Source: Galeopsis tetrahit (Eukaryota > Streptophyta > Magnoliopsida > Lamiales > Lamiaceae). Taken from it: DNA of 64,000 bases. Below, in pieces: positions 32,252-43,273 of the stretch. The notes under the pieces were generated by a model that saw only the letters and a list, made by a program, of their open reading frames with translations, ran no database searches and had not been told where the DNA came from. The stretch spans positions 62,964,867 through 63,028,866 of the forward strand of contig OY776130.1 of the NCBI GenBank assembly GCA_963675135.1, written 5' to 3'. The stretch's first letter is position 1. Each line of letters opens with the position of its first letter. A program made the position numbers and the translations under genes.

Positions 32252-34745
32252 AAACTTATAAGAATGCATGTGTAATTGTAATGAAATAAAAAAAAGTAAG
32301 ATTTTACCTTTCAAATGGGTACATCCACCTGTATTGCACCGGACCACAAATTCTCGCTTCATACGCTAAGTGAACGGGTAAGTGTTCCATCGAGTTAAAG
32401 AAGCTAGGTGGAAAAATTTGTTCCAACTTACACAAAATCACTGGAATGTCTTCATCTAAACGAATCATATCATCGATCGTGATCGTTGTAGCCGTTAAAT
32501 CTCTAAAAAATAGACTTAATTCAGTGATAGCCCTCCACACATTGAGAGGAAGAAGTTCCTTGAACGCAATCGGTATCAAGCGTTGCATAAATACATGACA
32601 ATCATGACTCTTCATCCTTGCAACCTTACCCGTTGTTGTGTCTACGCATCGACTCAAGTTCGACACGTAGCCGTCCGGAAAGTTCAACTCCTTTATCCAC
32701 CTACACAATCTTTGTTTTTGTGGCTTATCCAGTGTGTAGCTAGCCTTTGGAAATTTACCTGTACGCTCATCCTTTTTCAACTCTGGACGGCGACAAAGAG
32801 TGTCCAAATCCTCCCGAGACTTTGGAGTGTCTTTCGTCTTGCCTTCGGTGTTCATGATTGTGTGGAACACATTGTCAAACACATTCTTTTCAATGTGCAT
32901 CACATCCAAATTGTGTCGTATCAATAGTGAACTCCAGTATGGTAAGTCCCAAAAAATACTCCTTTTGTTCCAACCACCCTCAATTCCTCTGTTGTGTTCC
33001 GCTGCATTTTCCTCAGTACTTTTTTTCAACCCCGTCCACTGAATCTCATAACAACCTACGTCCTGTACGGAGAGTAAATTATAAGTGACACTAAAAGCAA
33101 TAGATAAATATACGTTTAATACTCATTAAATAAATGTATAAAATACCATCTCGAAGTGGAGGTCGATTGTTTGTGACTGCTCTGTTCTTTACGAAGTTCT
33201 TCTTATTTCTTCGAAACGGGTGACCTTGAGGTAAGAACCTACGGTGATTATCGAACCATGAAACTTTTCTACTCACCGGGAGACTGAAAGCTTCAGAATT
33301 CTCCATACAATACGGACATGCTTTCTTTCCGGCCGTACTCCACCCGAACAACATACCATATGCAGGAAAGTCGCTAATGGTCCATAAAAGAGCAGCACGC
33401 ATCGTGAAGTTCTGCTTTCTAAAAACATCGTACGTTTGGACTCCATTCTCCCATAAGAAGATCAAGTCTTTTATAAGAGGTTGGAGATAAACATCCAGTT
33501 TGTCCTTTGGATTCGTTGGTCCAGGCACCAATACAGTCAGAAACATTGTTCGAGGTTTCATGCACATCCACGGAGGAAGATTATACGGAGTCAGTATCAC
33601 CGGCCACAAAGAATACTGCTTCCCATGCATCCCAAACGGTGCAAAACCATCAGTACACAAACCTAATCTCACATTCCTCGGTTCACAAGCAAAATCTGGA
33701 AACACGTTGTCAAGATGTTTCCAGGCCTCTGAGTCTGCCGGATGTCGCATCTCCCTCGACTCAGCCGAAGAGGAATCTGTAGCATGCCACGTCATGTGTT
33801 GTGCAGTGGCACTTGATTGATATAATCTCATCAAACGAGGAATGATAGGAAGGTAGTACATCTTCTTATATGGCACTTTCTTCTTTGTCTTCTTCGATTG
33901 ACCACCAGGTCCCTTTCGACGTGCCTCTTTGTACCGGGGATGGCCACACAATCTACACATGTTCAGACTGCTATCTTCGTCACCCCAATATAACATGCAA
34001 CCCTTCACACAACAATCAATCTTCTCAACCGGCAAACCAACATTCTTAAACATTTGTTTGCTTTGATGAAACGTCGTAGGCACCTTATTATTTTGAGGAC
34101 AAATTTCACTGCATAACTGTGTCACTTGCTCATATGCCCTGTTAGAAAGCTTGTTCTCGGTCTTAATGTTCATGAGTCGTGCATTAAATGACAACTGTGA
34201 GTGAGATTCACAACCCGGATATAAATCTTCTTCGACTAATTTGAGCATCTCATAAAACCGAAATGCCTCATTCGTCGGCTCCTCTTCCATGTTGAAAAAC
34301 CAGCTTCCCTGATCATTGTTTGATACATATTCAGTTCTTCGTCCCCAAAATGTTGTTCTTCGTCCCCAAACTGTTGTTCTACCTCGTTACTAGTGGCAAC
34401 ATGATCGAAATTTGCTTCTTGTATATATATTCCAACAGTGTAATAGTAAAACACTTCATCAAATCTATAAGGCCAACGTGTTTCGCCATGACTAGTCCAA
34501 TTATAATAATTATCAACGAAACCATTCTTCACAATATGCACTAGGACCTCATCAATCTCTTTATATTGCTTATTCTGACATTTCTTAGCATTACACGGAC
34601 ACCTAATGCAATTTCCACTCATGTAATGTGGCTGGCTTTTTGCAAATTCAACAAATAACACGAGTTCATTATAAAATTCCACATTCACATTTCCTCTAAT
34701 CATTCTAGGAGTACAATACATCCAACGACGGTCAGGCAAATCCAT
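30823..34745 (-). pseudogene. CACTA TNP2-like transposase gene, broken
   Basis: Five minus-strand exons with good GT..AG borders can be traced: 33147-34745, 32308-33062, 31880-32209, 31691-31790 and 30823-31611. The order matches the family: a transposase-associated N-terminal domain (MDLPDRRWMYCTPRM...; CIRCPCNAKKC), the Transposase_21 core (CCVKGCMLYWGDE, CRLCGHPRYKE, LRLG-type LCTDGFAPFGMHGKQYSLWPV), DUF4218 (LPYWSSLLIRHNLDVMHIEKNVFDN; YPFERYLHNLKRN) and DUF4216 (GYRFHTSGYAS; VVLFKCHRFD), then a long Glu/Asp-rich tail. Two lesions are visible. The frame changes between 34290 and 34240, just after NMYQTMIREAG, and a TGA at 31195-31197 interrupts the end of DUF4216 after YYCTYP, with the same frame continuing as RGYEWHAVCKVKARS. 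A TNP2 protein normally cuts the element ends; this copy should not give a full product. Confidence 0.85.
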
Positions 34746-34997
34746 CTGCTAAACATTTAAGTGGAGCAACACATTACTAAACTAAACTTATAATAAATTC
34801 AAACAAAACTTATGATATATATAAAACATGTAATTACATTATATTGAATTTTATATATAGAGTAAATTAAAAATGGTAGAAAATGTACCGTAATTTGATG
34901 TTTCTGAATACCCGAGCATGAGCATAAAAAATTAGGCAGTAGAAAGTTTTGGTGTAAATTTGCAATACGAAAGTGAAGTGGAAAAAAAGAAAGTTTT

Positions 34998-35262
34998 AGG
35001 GAAACATTTCCCGACGGAAATGCCGACGGACTTATCTTTCCGTCGGCATTTCACCCGCCCAAATTTCCGTCGGTCAAGATAAATGCCGACGGATTATCCG
35101 TCGGCATTTATCAAATGGTGAATTCCGACGGAAAGTTAATTCCGTCGGCATTTCACCGCCCAAATTGCCGTCAGTAAAGATAAATGCCGACGGATATTCC
35201 GTCGGCATTTATCAAATTCTGAATTCCAACGAAAAATATATTCCGTCGGCATTTGGCGGGTT
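34998..35262. promoter_or_regulatory. internal CCGTCGG array between divergent TNP2 and GRF genes
   Basis: About a dozen CCGTCGG/CCGACGG motifs fill the short gap between the TNP2 start (34745, minus) and the GRF gene start (35362, plus). The position suggests a shared regulatory region bound by the same element-encoded protein that binds the termini; this is inference from location and motif identity. Confidence 0.55.
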
Positions 35263-35361
35263 TTTTTTGTTTTTTATTAATTAATTCAATTTTTTGTATA
35301 TATAGCAACACAAAGCTCACACACACCATATTCGATTTTTTCTATTTTGCAAAGAAATATC

Positions 35362-35742
35362 ATGTCTTCTTCCTCTTCTATTCGATTTCAGCAAGGCCTT
35401 GTTTGTTATTGTGGAAAGGCATGTCGTACATATGCTTCTAAACAACCTAGAAGTAAAGGGAGGATATTTCATAATTGTCCTGACTCCCTAAGTGATGGTG
35501 GATGTGGTTTCTTTGTATGGGCTGATACTCTAGAAAACTGTGGTGTTGACAAGAATCAAGGATCTAATCAAAGTGACCAAGAAACTGAAGACATGAAGAA
35601 AATGACTCAAGAGATGAAGAAATTGGTTACAGAAATCAAGAATTTGGCTGAAGAAATCAAGGATTTAATCAAAGTGAACAAAATCATTTTGATTGTGCTA
35701 GTTGTCATGGTTGCATCTACCACCTTCAAGTGGTTTGGTTAA
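35362..35742 (+). CDS. GRF-type zinc-finger protein with coiled coil and C-terminal membrane anchor
   Basis: 126 residues from ATG 35362. The N-terminal half has the GRF zinc-finger pattern: CYCGKACRTYASKQPRSKGR, then FHNCP, then CGFFVWAD (residues about 12-55). GRF fingers bind single-stranded nucleic acid in several repair proteins. A Lys/Glu-rich heptad stretch (about 75-105, MKKMTQEMKKLVTEIKNLAE) should form a coiled coil, and IILIVLVVMVASTTFKWF at the C-terminus is a likely tail anchor. It is intact, lies in plus orientation inside the CACTA element, and has a CCGTCGG array and a TATATATAG (35298-35306) upstream. Many plant genomes carry such small GRF proteins; whether this one serves the transposon or is a captured host gene is unclear. 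Confidence 0.75.
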   Translation: MSSSSSIRFQQGLVCYCGKACRTYASKQPRSKGRIFHNCPDSLSDGGCGFFVWADTLENCGVDKNQGSNQSDQETEDMKKMTQEMKKLVTEIKNLAEEIKDLIKVNKIILIVLVVMVASTTFKWFG

Positions 35743-36032
35743 ATATATGTATAATGCACTCTATATGAGGCTATTTTAATTTGTACTAAAATTCACTTCC
35801 ACCTTCAAGTGGTTTAAATCTATATCTAGAATGCACCCTATTTTCATCTATACACCAATAAACTACACAAATAAACTGCAATATATAGTTCAACATATTT
35901 TTCAACATAAACATAAATATATACATAAAGATAAATAAGTTCAACAGAAAATTAAATAAGTTCAACAGAAAATTAAATAAGTTCAACAGAAAAATAAATT
36001 AGTTCAACACAAAATTAAATTGTTCAAATTGT

Positions 36033-37692
36033 TCAACCAGGATAGTTGCCAGGATAGTTGCCAGTGCCCGGAAAGTTAAAAAATTGTTCCACATCCTCAT
36101 TCAAGTTGACGTCGGCACCGTCGGCCTGACCTGCATCTTGACCTGCAGCTTGATCTGGAGCTGGAGCTGGAGCTGGCGGTGGTTGCCCCATCGTCTGTTG
36201 ATAGATGGCCTCGATCTGCTCAGCAGACATCCCCAACGTCCGACCCGCATTGGTACTCCAGAGACAGAAGTAGTTCTCGAACGTTGCCATGACGTTCGGA
36301 TCCGGGACGGGAGTGGAGGATACGGACGGCTGCGATGCACTCCGGGTCGACCGACCACTTGGTGTCCTCACGGCGTTGCTCATCCCACCAAGGCCAAGGA
36401 CCCTTCCCTTGGAGGTCGGGGCAACGTCAAGGTAACACCGGTCCACGTCAACAGCCGGAGGGGTACCGCTGCTTCCGGATTCAGCAGTAGTCGTGGCGGT
36501 GGCTTGCGTCTCGGCCTCTTCAATCCTCTGTCGGACGCTCAACTACATAATTAAAAAATTAAAATTAATTTAATTATCTATATATATATATATATATAAT
36601 GTAATTAATACATAAATTTAATTAAACTTACGTGGAGGTCAGTAGTGCGCCCGTAGGTGGACGTCTGTGTATCGGCATTAAACGGATGAAGAAGACTCAT
36701 CCGATCCAAGTGGGTGTGTGGACGTCCAGTCTCCCGCTCCTATTACGTATCAAATAAACATATACAAATTAATTTAGATAACTAATATAAAATAATTAAC
36801 TATAATTATTTAATTTTTAAAAATTAATGAAAACTTACGATAGCAAGTGATTGCTCGAGGACGGACCGAGCTCCCCCCCCGATGCACTGCCATCCCGCCT
36901 CCAACGTCGATTCTGCGGTTGGCCCGAGCTTTGTCACACTTCTCTTGGTAAGCCGGGTCCGACCACTTCTCAACCAACGACTCCCACAGGTCAACACCAT
37001 CCTCTACCCCCAGAACAAGATTTACGTCTTTATCACGCCAGGCCGTTCTCCAGTCGTACATCATGTTCGTGTACCGACTAGAACAAACACCGTACCACTT
37101 CTCGTAAATATCGGCGTCCGAGTAGATCGCCGTATCCCAACGGGCCTTTTTCTATACAAATAAATATTCAACATATTTATCAAATAATATGAATAATTAG
37201 TTATTTAATAAACTTTAATTATTGTAATTATATACCTGGAACTCCTCGAAATATTCATCCTTTTTAGATTGTGGCACCGACAACCAAGTGATAGCACCCT
37301 TAGAAATCTTGCAATTCTTAAAGGATTTTGTGCAGATCCTGGACACCTCATTACCGGGCACCAACCTGTAAAATTATTAACAAATTTATAAACTAACACA
37401 TTATAAATAAATAAATAAAGTTAATCGTTATTGAATACTGTTAAACATTAGAATTATTGACTTACGCTCCTGAAACGATTTCAATGGGTTTCCTTTTGTC
37501 TCGAACAGGATGCTGACGAGAAGAGGATGACGAACCAACCAACATCGTAGTCGGCGGCGGCGGCGACACTGCCACATGAGGAGGAGGAGGAGCCATCTCA
37601 GGTACTGATTCATCCCGAGACCTCCTTGAACGACGTGAAAAAAATGACGACCTACGCGAACCAGAACCCTGATTCGGTACTTGTTCACTCAT
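36033..37692 (-). CDS. CACTA TNP1/TNPA-type second gene (Ptta/En/Spm family)
   Basis: Five minus-strand exons join with consensus splice sites: 37466-37692 (ATG at 37690-37692), 37236-37365, 36839-37151, 36632-36739 and 36033-36542. Family landmarks are a Ser/Pro/Arg-rich N-terminus, a GALVPGNEVSRICTKSFK segment, the central KKARWDTAIYSDADIYEKW and ...DKARANRR region, and RETGRPHTHLDRM, typical of the plant transposase (Ptta/En/Spm) family; the C-terminus is Gln/Pro/Ala-rich and ends in repeated GNYPG. In En/Spm the second product binds the subterminal motifs; here the motif would be CCGTCGG. No stop or frameshift was found in the joined exons. The promoter side is the right subterminal array, and an acidic, possibly coding or UTR exon may lie at 38720-38800. 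Confidence 0.75.
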
Positions 37693-38719
37693 CTGTTTCA
37701 ATCAATAAAAAATACATAATTTTACTAATTATCAATTTAATGAACATATTGCTAATTTAAATTTTTACTAATATAGCATATTCCTAATTTAATCAATTCC
37801 TAATTTAATCAACATATTCCTAATTTAAATCAAAACAATATATATATATATATAACCTAATTACAACGTGATACCACCGTCGAACCATCTAATTAACTAA
37901 TAATTTAAACAATTGATTGAAACATGCATCACCTACATTAAAAATATTTCTAAATTAACATATTCATAAATTAACAAATCTAAACATAATTAAAATAATA
38001 CTTTTCTAATTGGAGTTTTCTAATTATCAATTTAATGAACATATTCCTAATTTAAATTTTTTACTAATATAGCATATTCCTAATTTAATTAATCAACATA
38101 TTCCTAATTTAATCAACAATAACCTAATTTAATTATTATTTTTCTAATTATTATTTTTCTACCTAACTTAATCAATAATAAAAAATTGAACATATATATT
38201 CCTAAATTAACAAACCTAAAACTAATTAAAATAATAATTTTCTAATTGGGTCAATAATTATCAATTTAATGAACATATTCCTAATTTAAAATTTTTACTA
38301 ATATAGCGTATTCCTAATTTAATCAACATATTCCTAATTACAACGTGATCCAACGGTCGAACCACTATATCTAAACTAATTTAAACAATTGATTGAAACA
38401 TGCACTACCTACATTAAAAATATTCTATATCAAAATTACACCATTAAATTAAACTAGTAATTAACTATATAACAATTAATTAATGTATACATATAACAAT
38501 TAATTAATTAAAATTAAAAAACTACTCGATCTATCAAAATTATTCTTAATCAACAAATTAAATTAACTAACGTACGTACTAACATGATCATAATATTTTA
38601 ACAACTAACTAAATCAATATAACATGCAAATCAACATTAAATTATTCATATTTACATATATCCATGCATAAACATATATAAGTATTAAAATTAAGTAATA
38701 GAACTAATTAAGAAAACGT
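37693..38719. other. AT-rich internal CACTA sequence, probable long 5' intron
   Basis: Repeated CATATTCCTAATTTAAT and AATTATCAATTTAATGAAC motifs (about 37735-37830, 38020-38110, 38260-38340) show internal duplication of about 250 bp. The block lies between the first coding exon of the TNP1-like gene and a possible upstream exon at 38720-38800. Confidence 0.45.
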
Positions 38720-38879
38720 ACCGTATCAATATAATCGGAGAAATTTGCTTCAATAGCCTCGTCCTCGTCTTCGTCTTCCCCACCGAATCCTCACTCACGC
38801 ACGCCCCTTTTTTTTTTTTTTTTTTCTAAAACGAATTCTCAATCTGAAGGCCCTTATATATAAAAAAAAAATATATTTT

Positions 38880-39215
38880 TGCCGACGGATATTCCGTCGG
38901 CATTTCCCTCGGTAACCGCCGACTTTAATGCCAACGGTTACCTTATTGGAAAACGAGGCGGTGCGAATTCAACGTGTGATTTGCCGACGGATTATCCGTC
39001 GGCATTTCCGTCGGCATACATATTTCAAAACTTCCGTCAGCATTTTCCCTCGGTAAATGCTGACGGAACGGAAATTCGTCAGCATTTCCCTCGGTAAATG
39101 CTGACGGAAAGGAAATCCGTCAGCATTGATGTTGACTTTTCAATCCGTCGGCATTCCGTCAGCATTTCCGTCGAAAATGCCGACGGACTATAATCCGTCG
39201 GCATTTGTCCGTCCC
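38880..39215. repeat. right subterminal CCGTCGG array of the CACTA element
   Basis: Dense CCGTCGGCATTT and AATGCTGACGGA variants. On its inner side lies AAGGGCC..TATATAT at about 38850-38865 (minus), similar to the sequence between the 30445 array and the captured LRR fragment, marking the probable TNP1 promoter. Confidence 0.85.
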
Positions 39216-39239
39216 TATAGCGCGTTTTTTGTAGTGAAA

Positions 39240-40100
39240 ATAAGCATGTAGAGATGTTAGTGAACAATTGTTTTTACTTGTTACAAACAAAACAAATATG
39301 TAAAATAATGTGGGAAGATAAAAAAACTACGTACAATTTAAAAGATTGAAGAGATTTAAAAGATAAATAAATGACTATTTATATATTAGAGAGAAGATAC
39401 AGAAAAAAATATAAAGTAAACAATTCAAATTAAACAAATCTATTTTTAAAATGATTTATCTCTTAAAAATCACTTGAAAATTTAATAAAAAGAGAAAAAA
39501 TCAAAATTACCTTTTTTTTAAAAATCAATCACCAACTAAAAATTTAATAAAAGAGAAAAAGTAAAAATCATTAACCTCCGAAAAATCACCTGAAAATTTA
39601 AATTTAATGAAAGAGAAAAAATAAAAAAAGAAAAGTTGCTTTTCTGTACCGAAACGTTGTTTTTAAGTATCACAGAGGATGATCGAGATACGGTAATGAG
39701 TCGGTATAAAAAGATTAGAGATTTAATTTAGTTGAGAAAATCATGTGATTATTTAAATTTTAAATAATTAAGAATAGAGTGGTATTAAAAATATAATACG
39801 ATGATTAAATTTAAAAACAGAAAAAATTGTGTTGGGATTAAAGTTTAAAAAATAAATTAAAAATAATAATTATGATTAAAAATTAAAAAATTAAAAATAA
39901 TAATTATGGGTAGATAATAGGTAAATTATTATTTTGAAATTAAAATAGGAAAAATGATTTTTTTAATCAAAATGCCTGAGAATGCAGGGATTTTGAAATA
40001 GACGTGAAGAGAGAGATTGTGTAGAGTGATAAAATTGTGACACGTGTCCCATTATATTCTCACAAATATAGAGTATTAAGATTAAGATAATAATAATGCC
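39240..40100. other. AT-rich sequence continuing the repeats left of the CACTA element
   Basis: 39375-39640 repeats units seen at 26180-26700, so the CACTA element and the third Mutator-like element lie in one older AT-rich repeat field. No gene. Confidence 0.45.
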
Positions 40101-40146
40101 GATAATATCTAAAAGCATATATTCTATCTATATCATCAATACTCCC

Positions 40147-40560
40147 CCTCAAGATGGAGTGTGAAGGTCTCGAACACCCAACTTGCCACGAAGAAATGTA
40201 AAACGCTCCGTTCCAAGTGCTTTCGTGAAAATGTCAGCAACTTGATCATCAGTAGAAATTTTGCACGGTAAAATATCTCCACGAACAACCCGCTCCCGAA
40301 CAAAATAACAATCCATTTCAACATGCTTTGTTCGTTCGTGAAATACCGGATTCATCGCAATATGCCTAGCAGATTGATTGTCACAATATAGTGGAGTTGG
40401 ACCAGACTGAGCAACACCAAAATCACACAACAACTACCGAAGCCACACGATTTCACACACAGTTGTCGCCATGGCTCGGTATTCGGCCTCTACCGAAGAA
40501 CGGGAAACAAGGGATTGTTTCTTGGTTCTCCAAGAAACGGGAGAACCACCACAAAATCAA
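40147..40560 (-). pseudogene. Ty1/copia RNase H fragment
   Basis: The minus strand reads VSRSSVEAEYRAMATTVCEIVWLR, then a TAG stop, then LLCDFGV, PLYCDNQSARHIAMNP, HERTKHVEMDCYFVRE and DQVADIFTKALG: the C-terminal RNase H part of a copia polyprotein. A polypurine-like CTTGAGGGGGAG at about 40141-40152 follows, so the start of a 3' LTR may lie at about 40140 and below. The 5' remainder of the element is absent; the fragment ends at about 40560 against a LINE fragment. Confidence 0.75.
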
Positions 40561-41040
40561 TGAGAATTCGCCTTCGCAACCCCGTATCGAGACACCCATC
40601 TCCTCAATGGATCCACCAACACACTTGGTGGCGCTATGTAGGTGCCCTTCGCCCCCTCTCACTCCTCAGATTCCCTCCCTCCCGGCACTCCCCCCTCCCA
40701 TACCTAAGCGTCATGCCAAGAAACCTAAAACCCCCCAAGTGTGAAGAAGAGGCTGATTAGGGCTGAGTGGGACCTTTTCACTAGTGATTTGGCGGACAAC
40801 GATGAAGATGAGTTGGAAAGAATGCAAAGAGATTTTGGCTGACAGTTGAGGCTGCAAGATGATAACTTGAACTCGGTGGGGCTTCATCAGAAATTCTGAT
40901 ACCCTCCTCGTCAGATTTGGTATAGGTGCGTAATTCTGAAATTATGCGTCTTCTTAGTTACAACGTGCGAGGCCTTGACAGTAGTGTAAAAAGAAACGAT
41001 GTTAGAGTTGCAGAATTGGGAAGCTAAGACAGCTGATTAT
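40561..41040 (+). pseudogene. LINE (non-LTR retrotransposon) fragment
   Basis: At 40946-41020 the plus strand reads MRLLSYNVRGLDSSVKR followed by NDVRVAEL, the start of the endonuclease domain of plant L1-type LINE ORF2 (pattern SWNVRGL....KR..V..L). Stops follow at once. The proline-rich stretch at 40610-40740 and the acidic segment to 40850 could be the end of ORF1 or foreign; I could not match them. Confidence 0.55.
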
Positions 41041-41437
41041 CTCTAAATTTTCCACGCTTTGAAGAGCTGATTATCAGGCATTGCTATGACTTGAGGAGTT
41101 TCTCCTTCAGATATTTTATCCATATCAAAATTACTCAGACTAAAGTTATTATTATATATAGTTACTAGATAGAGGGGCGCAGAACATGATGATGTTAGGG
41201 GGGAAAAGGGTTGAGACTTTTTGACAACAAGGATGAATACACCTTTAAATTGATAAGATGATGTGAGTTTATGTGGAGAAGATGATAGTCAATAGTCATA
41301 AATCGATGCTGCATATATAGTATTAAAAGTTTACATATAATTATTGTTCGTACGCCAAAAACAACTTGCTACTTACTATGTGGTCCTTTCGTCGCTGCCT
41401 GTATCTAAAATAACATACGAAATTACTTGTAAACATT
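41041..41437. other. AT-rich intergenic sequence
   Basis: Nothing recognised between the LINE fragment and the left arm of the large inverted repeat. Confidence 0.35.
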
Positions 41438-42133
41438 CTCACAGACATTCTCTCCTGTAAACATTTTCCCAGATTCAGTACTATAGCATTAAAACATGCA
41501 TTCAAACCTACAAATTAACCTATTTCACGTTAGGTGCAATTTCATAAGAGCAACGAAAAAGCAAGGCAAGATGATAATTAGAATATAAATATCATCGTCT
41601 GAATCTATGATTCAGATTTTGGGATGTGCAATAAGAAAGGATAGAGATTATTGATAAATTCTTACCCTGCCTTTAAGGAATACAAGATGAGATGGTTTTA
41701 AATCGACATAAGCAGCAACAGACAAGTAATCCACCCCTACAACATATAGTATAACAAATCAAGTTTCAAACGACGACAAGTGCATGAAAAACTATTTAAG
41801 CATCGTATTAATTTAAATCTTACCCACAAGTTTGACATCAGTGTTATCCACAAGCCACTGTGCCCCATCCTTCATGAATCCCACAAAATCTGTTACAAAT
41901 TCCTTCTTGTACATAAGCCGCTTGGAAAAGATTCATACTTTAAAAAGCATTCAATCTCAACAAGATGTTTGAGTTATATAGTCTAGTGAAATTGTTTTAC
42001 GTAAATAAATTACTTGAATAAGATGTGTGACACATTTTATAGTGTGATGAAAGATGTATGACAAAATACTTTTTTTCTTGTAGTGAATAAAATACAAATG
42101 CCATGTGCAAATTTTGTGCACATTTCGTGCATG
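41438..42133. repeat. left arm of a large inverted repeat
   Basis: About 695 bp that recur, nearly identical and inverted, at 50788-51482. It contains two cyclase-like exons (minus strand), a CACTA-type terminus (CTTGTAGTG ending at 42085) and about 48 bp beyond that terminus, which equals the flank of the ARM-repeat fragment in the right arm. Confidence 0.88.
41666..41926 (-). pseudogene. cyclase-family gene fragment (two exons), left copy
   Basis: Minus-strand exons at 41824 to about 41926 (KRLMYKKEFVTDFVGFMKDG, AQWLVDNTDVKLVG) and 41666-41736 (VDYLSVAAYVDLKPSHLVFL, KGR) keep GT..AG borders. They match two adjacent exons of plant cyclase-family proteins (PF04199, kynurenine-formamidase-like fold; pattern LVDNTDIKLVGIDYLS). 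The metal-binding HXGTHXDXP exon and all others are missing. Confidence 0.7.
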
Positions 42134-42885
42134 ATATATATATGCATGTTTCATGCACGATCCATATGTACACATTTCATACAATTTTTTATATATAGAT
42201 TTTTTACTAGTTGCATGCAATTTTTATAATTCTCTCCATCACAAAAACTTTCATCATCTATATATTAGTAATTTTTTATATATAGATTTAATGTACGTAC
42301 GTACGTGGTGTTTAATTTTTAGTGGATAATGATAGGTTTTACTTCATTTCAAATTAAAATAAAAACACCTTTTGTACACAATATATATACTTTGTTGCTT
42401 TTCAGTCATTTTCTTGTACACCATACTTGAACCGATTTGCTTTAAATATTGTTCTTCATTTTTACTATGATAGGATTTTTATTATAGGGGTTAATTATTC
42501 CTTCAATTTAAAATGCCAAAACAAAACTATGGGATCAATGTTAAATGAATGAGAAGAATAATATTAACAAGAATAAAAGGATAAATTAATTATTTTGATT
42601 AATTATACTTTACATCGGTCAAACCAATTAAGTAAAGTATATATTAATGCGAAAGAGACATTAACCGATGAGTTTTGAATGTCACTCTTTTGTTACTATT
42701 GATATCATATTTTGAAACAAAGTAAAATACATACATGAACTTATTATAATGATCCTTTATACCGATATCATGTTTTGAAACAAAGTAAAATGTAAATATT
42801 AAGGTGAAACCCCATCTCATACATGAAACCCCTCAATTATGTATGTTAGGCAAATATATATATATATATACACGAACATATTTAC
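42134..42885. other. AT-rich sequence upstream of the peroxidase gene
   Basis: No gene. CATGCA-type short repeats at 42120-42240 and a (TA)n run at 42857-42870. Confidence 0.35.
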
Positions 42886-42889
42886 ATAT

Positions 42890-43108
42890 GGATAAATAAT
42901 TGTATGGGCAACCCCTACTTTTGCACACCATACTTTGTTTGCTTCCCAGTTTATCCATATTTACATATGGATAAATATGTATGTATAATTGAAAAATTAA
43001 TTGTATGGGCAACCCCTACTTTTGCACACCATACTTTGTTTGCTTCCCAGTTTATCCATATTTACATATGGATAAATATGTATGTACTCCTATAATTGAA
43101 AAATTAAT
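42890..43108. repeat. 101-bp tandem duplication in the peroxidase upstream region
   Basis: The unit beginning TTGTATGGGCAACCCCTACT and ending near AATATGTATGTA occurs at 42900 and again 101 bases later at 43001, nearly identical. It lies 220-440 bp upstream of the peroxidase start codon. Confidence 0.85.
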
Positions 43109-43264
43109 TTATTTATGTATCAAAATTGACTGATTCTTATTATCATAGATAATGACTAATGAGCTAGCTAGTTAATTAATTTGCTTATTAAACGATGCAC
43201 GACAAATATTAAAAAGCTTATTAAACGATGCAAGAAACCGCGTCCTTCTTCTTCTTCTTTTTCA

Positions 43265-43273
43265 CTATATATA
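43265..43273 (+). promoter_or_regulatory. TATA box of the peroxidase gene
   Basis: CTATATATA lies about 60 bp upstream of the start codon (43332), a distance that fits a short leader. Confidence 0.5.

Larger units (their letters stand above)
28705..39236. mobile_element. complete CACTA (En/Spm) transposon, 10.5 kb
   Basis: The left end CACTACAAAAAAAGGGCG (28705) and the right end CGCGTTTTTTGTAGTG (39236) are inverted CACTA termini flanked by AAA. Subterminal regions (28735-29240 and 38880-39215) are packed with CCGTCGG/CCGACGG motifs, often paired as palindromes; these are the expected type of binding site for the element's DNA-binding protein. Inside are TNP1-like (37692 to 36033, minus), GRF zinc-finger (35362-35742, plus) and TNP2-like (34745 to 30823, minus) genes and a captured LRR fragment. 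The transposase gene is broken, so this copy probably depends on a relative for movement. Confidence 0.95.

Noticed and set aside
35786..35986. Minus-strand open frame with NLFNFLL repeats
   Set aside because: It arises from a short AT-rich direct repeat (AAGTTCAACAGAAAATTAAAT) between the GRF gene and the end of the TNP1-like gene.
28735..39215. The regular CCGTCGG arrays considered as a CRISPR-like array
   Set aside because: Motifs are short, occur in both orientations with irregular spacing, lie in a plant CACTA element and lack any cas-like gene.
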